Shown here: positions 1 through 5,172 of the stretch, piece after piece
Numbering within the stretch: position 1 is the stretch's first letter
Layout of the letters: every line of letters begins with the position of its first letter
DNA from: Nitrosomonas sp.
GTDB taxonomy: Bacteria; Pseudomonadota; Gammaproteobacteria; Burkholderiales; Nitrosomonadaceae
Reading direction: 5' to 3'
NCBI GenBank assembly: GCA_021774205.1
Contig: JAJFJI010000352.1
Location: forward strand, 1-5,172
Length of the DNA: 5,172 nucleotides
Program-made: the position numbers and the translations under genes
The notes under the pieces: generated by a model
Database searches by the model: none
Seen by the model: only the letters and a program-made list of their open reading frames with translations
What the model was told of the DNA's origin: nothing

Positions 1-1170
1 GGCGCCTATAAATGGTCACGTCAGCTTGGTGGCGTGATTGCGGGTCAGTATGCAGGTGTCATTTATGTGTGTTCGACCATTGCCATGCTGACTACAACGG
101 CTTATACCGGCGGCATCTGGCTGGCAACCTTTTGGGGGTCGACAGGTGGGGGAGGTCCCATGATGGTATTCTGGGGCGCAGTATTTTTGTTCCTCTGCAT
201 GTTGCTTAATCTTGCGCATGTGAATGTTTTTAAGTCGACAATTGCGCTGGGTGTTTACGCAGAGATTATCGGATCGTTTGGTATCGCATTGCTGTTGTTT
301 TTGTTTTTTCGTCAACATGGTTCTTCGGAACTATTTCAGCATATGGGGACCGGGACTGCACCTACCGAAACGGCTGCTTTTATGACGGCACTGGCTATCG
401 CAGGTTGGGCATTCATTGGTTTTGATGCCTGTTCCACAACGGCCGAGGAAACACATCAACCCAAGCGTATGGTTCCCCGTGCAATTTTTCTTGCGCTGAG
501 TGCGGTGGGGGCCGTTGTGCTGTTTAATTCTGCTGCACTGATATTGGCTTTCGATCATGACGCGTTGGTGGATGCCAGTAAAACATCTGATCCGGTCACA
601 CCATTGATTGCCAGTAGTTTTGGCGCCTGGATAGAAAAACCCTTCTCGGGAGTCGTCATGATTGCTTTTCTTGCTTGCGGTGCGTCGGTCGTTAAATATA
701 CTTCGCGCATTGTATATTCCATGGCGCGTGAAGGTAATATGGCCGCAGGACTATGCAATGTAACCGCTGATAAAGTACCGCGTAATGCCATACTTTTTAC
801 GGTAACGATGGCGAGTCTTGGTTTGCTATTGGGATTGAATGATGGCGCAGTGGCCACCGTGATTGCGTTCGGTACCGGTGGCTTATATGCCATGTTTGCC
901 ATGACAACGGGGGTTGGTTTATTTGCCCGGCTCACTGGGCGCTGGAATCCAGCGCTTGGCGAACTGAAACTGGGTGTCTGGGGGCTGGTCATCAATGTAG
1001 TTGCCTTTCTTTGGTCAATGTTTGAGCTCATTAATATTGCCTGGCCTCGGGTTTATGTTGTCTCCATTGATGCGCCGTGGTGGCAATTATGGGCGATTCC
1101 CCTAGTATTAGGCAGCATTCTGAGTGTGACTACTTTGTATATTCTGATAAATAAAATCCGCACGAATTAA
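1..1170 (+). CDS. APC-superfamily amino acid/guanidine-type permease, 5'-truncated
   Basis: Inner-membrane secondary transporter of the amino acid-polyamine-organocation superfamily. The frame is open from base 1, beginning GAYKWSRQLGG, so the true start lies upstream. The GTG at 34 is internal, because YxWSxxLGG is a conserved family motif normally found after the first two or so membrane helices. The visible 389 residues hold about ten hydrophobic segments (roughly residues 12-41, 53-75, 79-103, 126-144, 158-184, 202-231, 262-279, 283-306, 322-345, 359-382). Family members are usually near 500 residues with 12 helices, so about 100 residues are missing. Other family hallmarks are FIGFDACSTTAEET (residues 139-152, D142, E149-E150) followed by VPRAI, and SRIVYSMAREG (235-245). 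It lies 28 bases before the DUF1989 pair and is probably cotranscribed with it. Permeases in this position are often named 'urea carboxylase-related amino acid permease'. Substrate is inferred from context only: guanidine or urea is plausible, another amine is possible. Confidence 0.9.
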   Translation, partial: GAYKWSRQLGGVIAGQYAGVIYVCSTIAMLTTTAYTGGIWLATFWGSTGGGGPMMVFWGAVFLFLCMLLNLAHVNVFKSTIALGVYAEIIGSFGIALLLFLFFRQHGSSELFQHMGTGTAPTETAAFMTALAIAGWAFIGFDACSTTAEETHQPKRMVPRAIFLALSAVGAVVLFNSAALILAFDHDALVDASKTSDPVTPLIASSFGAWIEKPFSGVVMIAFLACGASVVKYTSRIVYSMAREGNMAAGLCNVTADKVPRNAILFTVTMASLGLLLGLNDGAVATVIAFGTGGLYAMFAMTTGVGLFARLTGRWNPALGELKLGVWGLVINVVAFLWSMFELINIAWPRVYVVSIDAPWWQLWAIPLVLGSILSVTTLYILINKIRTN

Positions 1171-1186
1171 GAGCATTTGTTTTTAA

Positions 1187-1192
1187 AAGGAG
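1187..1192 (+). promoter_or_regulatory. Ribosome binding site of the first DUF1989 gene
   Basis: AAGGAG lies 6 bases upstream of the ATG at 1199, a strong Shine-Dalgarno match that fixes this start. It sits in the 28-base gap after the permease stop. No terminator hairpin is visible in the gap, which fits cotranscription. Confidence 0.8.
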
Positions 1193-1198
1193 CCAATA

Positions 1199-1930
1199 AT
1201 GAATCAACAAGAGAACTTTCTTTGGAAAGAGGATATTCCGGGTGGTTGCCATTGGTCTGGAATTGTGCGTCGTGGTATGACTTTACGCTTGACGGATGCG
1301 AACGGTGGTGCCAATGCCGCTGTGCTCTTCTATAACCAGGAAGAAAAATTAGAGCGCTACAATATGGCCGATACATTGAAATCTCAGCATACATTTTACC
1401 TGACTAAAGGTCATGCTTGTCATTCTGATATGGGGCGCATATTTTGCTGTATCACTGCAGATACCGCAGGTTGGAACGATACAGTATGTGGTCTGAGTGA
1501 TGCCGAATTAATTCGCCACAAATATGGGATTGCACGATACCAGGAACATGGTAATCAGATGCATCGCAGTGGTTTAGACGGTATGTTGATTGAGCTGGGA
1601 AAATGGGGGCTGGGTATGCGTGATATCGTTGCTAATATCAATTTTTTCAGTAAGGTTGCTGCTGATGCGACTGGTGAACTAATGTTTCATGCTGGAAACA
1701 GTAAGGCCGCGGATTATATCGATCTGAGTTTTGAGATGGATACATTAGTGGCGTTGTCTGCAGCACCGCATCCACTTGATATTGCAGAATCCTATCAGCC
1801 GAGCGCTGTTACGCTGACATTGTTAGTCACTCCGCCTGAGGCATCTGCAAAATGTGCAAGTATTGCAGAAAATATACGGGGTTTGCAAAATACGCAACGT
1901 TTTTATGCTCGTTGTGGGGGTGAAGAATGA
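1199..1930 (+). CDS. cgdA: DUF1989 urea amidolyase-associated protein, putative carboxyguanidine deiminase subunit (larger)
   Basis: A 243-residue cytoplasmic protein of the DUF1989 family, of the longer type found beside bacterial urea/guanidine carboxylases. Older annotations call it urea carboxylase-associated protein or, wrongly, aminomethyltransferase. Family work assigns the pair as a two-subunit carboxyguanidine deiminase giving allophanate and ammonia. Recognisable blocks are LERYNMADT (51-59), SDMGR (76-80), ITADTAGWNDT (85-95), RYQEHGN (about 113-119), ELGKWGLG (131-138), NINFFSKV and the late PHPLD. The C-terminal tail after about residue 210 is longer than in its neighbour. Where the second subunit has a Cys/His/Cys set, this one has A90 and N93 and no matching second Cys, while H72, C74 and H75 cluster nearby. 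It overlaps the next gene by 4 bases. The family call is firm. The A/B symbol follows gene order and could be swapped; UAAP1/2 numbering also varies between sources. Confidence 0.87.
   Translation: MNQQENFLWKEDIPGGCHWSGIVRRGMTLRLTDANGGANAAVLFYNQEEKLERYNMADTLKSQHTFYLTKGHACHSDMGRIFCCITADTAGWNDTVCGLSDAELIRHKYGIARYQEHGNQMHRSGLDGMLIELGKWGLGMRDIVANINFFSKVAADATGELMFHAGNSKAADYIDLSFEMDTLVALSAAPHPLDIAESYQPSAVTLTLLVTPPEASAKCASIAENIRGLQNTQRFYARCGGEE
1916..1923 (+). promoter_or_regulatory. Ribosome binding site of the second DUF1989 gene, inside the upstream coding region
   Basis: GGGGGTGA matches seven of eight positions of the ideal GGAGGTGA and ends 3 bases before the ATG at 1927. The spacing is short but the match is strong. 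It lies within the last codons of the preceding gene. With the ATGA stop/start overlap at 1927-1930, it suggests translational coupling of the two subunits. Confidence 0.65.
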
Positions 1931-2586
1931 AGACGCAGCATCTGACTGAAAGTCGACTTGACCCCAATCACGCCGTGGTGGACGAAATTTGTGCGGCCGG
2001 CGAGCCGTGGGTCAAGCAGGTGAAAAAAGGTCAGACCTTTCGTATTATTGATTTAGAAGGCAATCAAGCGGTGGATACATTATTCTTTAATACGAACCAT
2101 GCGTTGGAACGTTATAGCGCAACCGATACGATACGCCGCCAGAACAGGTTGTATCTTACGACGGGCAGCAAGCTTTTTTCCAATTTTGGCAATGTGATGC
2201 TCACTATTACCGCAGACACCTGCGGACGGCACGATACGTTGGGCGGGGCTTGCGCCGCGGAAAGTAACACTGTGCGCTATTCGCTGGAGAAATATCCAAT
2301 GCATAGTTGTCGCGACAATTTCTTACATGCGTTAGCGCATGATCCGTTGTGCGAGCAACTGGGTATGGGTAAGCGGGATTTGCCCGGCAATATCAATTTC
2401 TTTATGAATGTGCCAGTAACAGAGGCAGGTAAACTTGCGTTCGTTGACGGCATTTCTGCGTCCGGAAAGTATGTCGAGATGCGAGCTGAAATGGATGCGA
2501 TGGTGTTGATCTCGAATTGCCCACAACTAAACAACCCATGTAATGCCTATAACCCAACGCCGATCCGTTTGTTGATCTGGGATTAA
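1927..2586 (+). CDS. cgdB: DUF1989 urea amidolyase-associated protein, putative carboxyguanidine deiminase subunit (smaller)
   Basis: A 219-residue cytoplasmic DUF1989 protein, a paralogue of the preceding gene and the likely metal-binding partner in carboxyguanidine deiminase (carboxyguanidine to allophanate plus ammonia). Shared blocks in the same order as its neighbour are KKGQTFRIIDLEGNQAVD (33-50), LERYSATDT (60-68), ITADTCGRHDTLGGAC (94-109), LGMGKRDLPGNINFF and a late AEMDAMVLISNCPQ. C99, H102 and C109 are candidate metal ligands; this is inferred from conservation as I recall it, since no structure can be consulted here. The start is the ATG overlapping the upstream stop, backed by GGGGGTGA. 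Length is normal for the shorter family type. It is followed by a 62-base gap to the carboxylase. Family assignment is firm; the reaction rests on published work on homologues, not on this sequence. The symbol follows gene order and could be swapped with the neighbour. Confidence 0.88.
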   Translation: MKTQHLTESRLDPNHAVVDEICAAGEPWVKQVKKGQTFRIIDLEGNQAVDTLFFNTNHALERYSATDTIRRQNRLYLTTGSKLFSNFGNVMLTITADTCGRHDTLGGACAAESNTVRYSLEKYPMHSCRDNFLHALAHDPLCEQLGMGKRDLPGNINFFMNVPVTEAGKLAFVDGISASGKYVEMRAEMDAMVLISNCPQLNNPCNAYNPTPIRLLIWD

Positions 2587-2648
2587 TCCGAGCAACTGGC
2601 CAATAGCGATTCACAAGAGATACTCAAAAGGGAAAAGAGAGGGCAAAC
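2587..2648 (+). other. Intergenic gap between the deiminase pair and the carboxylase
   Basis: The gap is 62 bases, purine-rich towards its 3' end. I see no convincing hairpin with a U-run, no promoter I would defend and no repeat. The genes on both sides are probably on one transcript. Confidence 0.6.
2637..2643 (+). promoter_or_regulatory. Ribosome binding site of the carboxylase gene
   Basis: GAGAGGG lies 5 bases before the ATG at 2649. It is a moderate Shine-Dalgarno match. The next in-frame codons upstream offer no better start, and MFEKVLIANRG is the usual beginning of a biotin carboxylase domain, so this start is well supported. Confidence 0.65.
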
Positions 2649-5172
2649 ATGTTTGAAAAAGTACTGATTGCCAATCGCGGCGCAATTGCTTGTCGTATTA
2701 TTCGTACATTGCGTCATGTCGGTGTGAAAAGCGTAGCGGTCTATACCGATGCCGATGCACTGTCGCGCCATGTGGTGGAAGCGGATGAAGTCTATTGTAT
2801 TGGTAGCGGTGTGGCGTCGGATAGCTATCTGCGTACCGATAAAATACTGGAGATTGCCCAACAATCCGGTGTGCAAGCTATTCACCCAGGTTATGGTTTT
2901 CTCAGTGAGAATGCAGATTTCGCTGATCAATGTGCGTTGCATGGGTTATGTTTCATCGGCCCGAGTTCGCAACAGATGCGCACCTTCGGTTTGAAACATA
3001 CGGCACGCGAATTGGCTACAAAAAACCAAGTTCCGTTGTTGCCGGGAACTGGCTTACTGGATAATTTGGAAAAAGCGCTACATGAGGCATCGCATATCGG
3101 TTACCCGATAATGCTAAAAAGCACGGCTGGTGGTGGCGGTATCGGTATACGTTTATGCTGGAACAAAGATGAATTGGTTGATGCTTATGATGCAGTCAAA
3201 TATTTGGCACAAAATAATTTCAAGGATGCCGGCTTATTCCTAGAGAAATTTGTCGAAAATGCGCGTCACATCGAAGTGCAGATTTTTGGTGATGGTAAAG
3301 GTGAAGTGATCGCGTTAGGGGAGCGTGATTGTTCGATGCAGCGACGTAATCAAAAAGTGGTAGAAGAAACCCCTGCACCTAATCTGATGCCACGCGTGCG
3401 TCAGGCGCTGTTGGATGCTGCAGTGCGTCTGGGAAAATCAGTCAATTATCAATCTGCTGGGACTGTGGAGTATATTCTTGATGCTTCCAGCGGCGAATTT
3501 TATTTTCTGGAAGTCAATACGCGCTTACAGGTTGAACATGGTGTAACAGAGGCCGTAACAGGTGTTGATTTGGTGGAATGGATGGTACGGCAAGCTGCCG
3601 GGGATTTGCCACCGTTACATTCATTTGAGATAAAACCATTGGGTTCGGCTATGCAGGTGCGTGTATACGCTGAAAATCCTGCTAAAGATTTTCAGCCCTC
3701 TAGTGGCACACTCACGGCTGTCACTTTTCCTTCAAGTGCACGTATCGAAACTTGGGTTGAGAACGGTGTGGAGGTATCTCCATTCTATGATCCAATGCTG
3801 GCAAAAATCATTGTGCATGAATCGAAACGTGAACAGGCGATTACTAGCTTGCTCAAAGCTCTCGATACGACAACACTGTACGGTATAGAAACCAATCTAG
3901 ACTATCTCAAACAAATTTTACACAGCTTGGTATTTCGTGGCGGGCGGCACCACACTAATTTTTTAAACGGTTTTCATTATATTGCACAAACTATTGACAT
4001 ATTGAGCCCAGGTGTACAGACCACGGTGCAAGACTATCCGGGGCGACTTGGGTACTGGCATATTGGCGTCCCCCCATCCGGGCCAATGGATGCGTTCGCA
4101 TTTCGCTTAGCTAACCGCTTGGTAAACAATGCTGAAGGTCAGGCCGGGCTCGAAATCACCTTAGCTGGACCGACGCTGAGATTCAATTGTGACAGCATTA
4201 TCGCAATTACCGGTGCGCCGATTGAAGTGCGCCTGGACGGGGAGTCATTGTCGTTATGGCAATCACATCGCATTAAAGCGGGCGCATTACTTCAGTTTGG
4301 AAAAACCAGTCATCATGGTTGTCGGGCCTATCTTTCGGTTCAGGGTGGTTTTCAGGTAGCTGATTATTTGGGCAGTAAATCCACTTTTACCCTCGGCCAG
4401 TTTGGTGGGCATGCCGGGCGTGTTTTGCGAACCGGGGATGTACTGCATATTTCGGCGAAGCAGGACCATACGCATCATTTGCTACCGCAAGAACTAATTC
4501 CGCGCTATACCGATAGCTGGGAGATCGGCGTGTTATATGGTCCGCATGGCGCCCCAGATTTTTTTACTGATGAAGATATTCGTAATTTCTTTAACACCGA
4601 GTGGAATGTACACCATAATTCCAGCCGAACGGGTGTGCGGTTGCTAGGTCCGAAGCCGCAGTGGGCGCGGAGTGATGGTGGTGAAGCGGGATTGCACCCC
4701 TCCAATATTCATGATAACGCATACGCAATCGGTGCAGTGGACTTTACCGGTGATATGCCAGTTATTTTAGGACCAGACGGGCCAAGCCTAGGTGGTTTTG
4801 TTTGCCCAGTAACGATTGCACATGCTGAATTGTGGAAACTGGGCCAATTAAAACCCGGCGATAAGGTCCGCTTCAGTTTGTTGTCTATCGAGCAAGCACT
4901 GGAATTTGAGAAACACCAGGATGAATTCATTCAGAATTTACGCCCTGCAAAAACTGTTTTACCACAATCCAAATCCAGCACCTTAATACTGGGTAGTCCT
5001 GTCCTGCACAACATTCCAAAGAGTGCGCAACAGGTACAAGTGGTTTATCGTCAGTCTGGTGACAAGTATTTACTGGTTGAATATGGACCGCTGGTACTCG
5101 ATTTGAATCTGAGATTTCGTGCCCATGCATTGATGGAGTGGATACAGAATGCACTCGATTCGGGTCATTTGA
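2649..5172 (+). CDS. uca: Biotin-dependent guanidine/urea carboxylase, 3'-truncated by window end
   Basis: ATP- and biotin-dependent carboxylase of the urea carboxylase family (cytoplasmic), here probably carboxylating guanidine. The frame is open for 841 codons with no stop; family members have about 1200 residues. Domain 1, biotin carboxylase, spans about 1-445: IANRG (7-11), HPGYGFLSEN (79-88), K116, ATP-grasp glycine loop KSTAGGGGIG (157-166), CSMQRRNQK (K236), E274, EVNTRLQVEH (288-297; E288, N290, R292, E296) and R338. Several of these fall at the same or nearly the same numbers as the catalytic residues I know from E. coli AccC. Domain 2, carboxyltransferase part A/B (AHS2/KipA-like), spans about 449-742: TVQDYPGRLG, VPPSGPMDAF, SSRTGVRLLGPKP, HPSNIHDNAYAIG, D698, FTGDMPVILGPDGPSLGGF. 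Domain 3, carboxyltransferase C/D (AHS1/KipI-like), begins near 798 (VVYRQSGD, EYGPLVLDLNLRFR) and is cut off. The rest of that domain and the biotinyl-lysine domain lie beyond the window. All visible catalytic residues are intact. Neighbouring DUF1989 genes favour guanidine over urea. The symbol uca reflects the traditional name. Confidence 0.93.
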   Translation, partial: MFEKVLIANRGAIACRIIRTLRHVGVKSVAVYTDADALSRHVVEADEVYCIGSGVASDSYLRTDKILEIAQQSGVQAIHPGYGFLSENADFADQCALHGLCFIGPSSQQMRTFGLKHTARELATKNQVPLLPGTGLLDNLEKALHEASHIGYPIMLKSTAGGGGIGIRLCWNKDELVDAYDAVKYLAQNNFKDAGLFLEKFVENARHIEVQIFGDGKGEVIALGERDCSMQRRNQKVVEETPAPNLMPRVRQALLDAAVRLGKSVNYQSAGTVEYILDASSGEFYFLEVNTRLQVEHGVTEAVTGVDLVEWMVRQAAGDLPPLHSFEIKPLGSAMQVRVYAENPAKDFQPSSGTLTAVTFPSSARIETWVENGVEVSPFYDPMLAKIIVHESKREQAITSLLKALDTTTLYGIETNLDYLKQILHSLVFRGGRHHTNFLNGFHYIAQTIDILSPGVQTTVQDYPGRLGYWHIGVPPSGPMDAFAFRLANRLVNNAEGQAGLEITLAGPTLRFNCDSIIAITGAPIEVRLDGESLSLWQSHRIKAGALLQFGKTSHHGCRAYLSVQGGFQVADYLGSKSTFTLGQFGGHAGRVLRTGDVLHISAKQDHTHHLLPQELIPRYTDSWEIGVLYGPHGAPDFFTDEDIRNFFNTEWNVHHNSSRTGVRLLGPKPQWARSDGGEAGLHPSNIHDNAYAIGAVDFTGDMPVILGPDGPSLGGFVCPVTIAHAELWKLGQLKPGDKVRFSLLSIEQALEFEKHQDEFIQNLRPAKTVLPQSKSSTLILGSPVLHNIPKSAQQVQVVYRQSGDKYLLVEYGPLVLDLNLRFRAHALMEWIQNALDSGHL

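Noticed and set aside
555..1031. Minus-strand open frame of 158 codons opposite the permease
   Set aside because: It lies fully antisense to a well-supported transporter gene, its protein resembles no family I know, and it has no credible ribosome site. It is a shadow of the plus-strand coding pattern.
34..1170. GTG at 34 as the real permease start
   Set aside because: The frame is open to base 1 and the residues before the GTG (YKWSRQLGG) match a conserved family motif. Starting at 34 would remove essential helices.
1199..2586. Aminomethyltransferase (glycine cleavage T-protein) as the function of the two DUF1989 genes
   Set aside because: This is a legacy label. No folate-binding T-protein motifs are visible, and the blocks seen are those of DUF1989.
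2587..2648. Possible terminator or promoter between the deiminase pair and the carboxylase
   Set aside because: No inverted repeat followed by a T-run and no paired -35/-10 boxes that I could defend. The tight same-strand layout fits one transcript.
2583..2942. Minus-strand open frame of 119 codons opposite the gap and carboxylase start
   Set aside because: It is antisense to the conserved biotin carboxylase N-terminus, and its low-complexity Ile/Thr/Cys-rich protein has no recognisable motif.
2649..3980. Acetyl-CoA or propionyl-CoA carboxylase biotin carboxylase subunit
   Set aside because: The domain does not end at about 450 residues but continues into the urea/guanidine-type carboxyltransferase domains, and the neighbours are DUF1989 genes.
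3993..5172. Stand-alone KipA/KipI (5-oxoprolinase PxpC/PxpB) genes
   Set aside because: The same domains occur here, but they are fused in frame to an upstream biotin carboxylase domain with no stop between, in the order typical of urea/guanidine carboxylases.

Overview
The window is part of one plus-strand operon for guanidine use, of the type long annotated as urea carboxylase/urea amidolyase. In order it holds: the 3' part of an APC-superfamily permease (1-1170); two tandem, related DUF1989 proteins (1199-1930 and 1927-2586), the 'urea amidolyase associated proteins' now understood as carboxyguanidine deiminase subunits; and the first 841 codons of a large biotin-dependent carboxylase (2649 to the window end). 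The permease is cut by the left edge and the carboxylase by the right edge. No promoter, riboswitch, tRNA, rRNA, mobile element or CRISPR array is visible. Coding density is near total: the gaps are 28 and 62 bases, and the two DUF1989 genes overlap by 4 bases.

Proposed joint function (inference from family knowledge): the permease imports the nitrogen compound. The carboxylase uses its biotin carboxylase domain and its urea/guanidine-type carboxyltransferase domain to make carboxyguanidine. The DUF1989 pair deiminates this to allophanate. An allophanate hydrolase, expected downstream and not in the window, would finish the conversion to ammonia and CO2. The DUF1989 pair argues for guanidine rather than urea as the true substrate. 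An Asp at carboxylase residue 698 may support this.

The organism is probably a proteobacterium of moderate GC (roughly half by eye), perhaps beta- or gammaproteobacterial. This rests on gene order and general protein flavour and is a weak call. Base composition and codon use look similar across all four genes, and nothing suggests recent insertion.

Points for a second look: the substrate assignment; the asymmetric metal-site residues of the two DUF1989 subunits (Cys/His/Cys in the second, Ala/Asn/none in the first); a His/Cys cluster found only in the first subunit; and the permease as a candidate guanidine importer. This is a recently reinterpreted system rather than a wholly new one.
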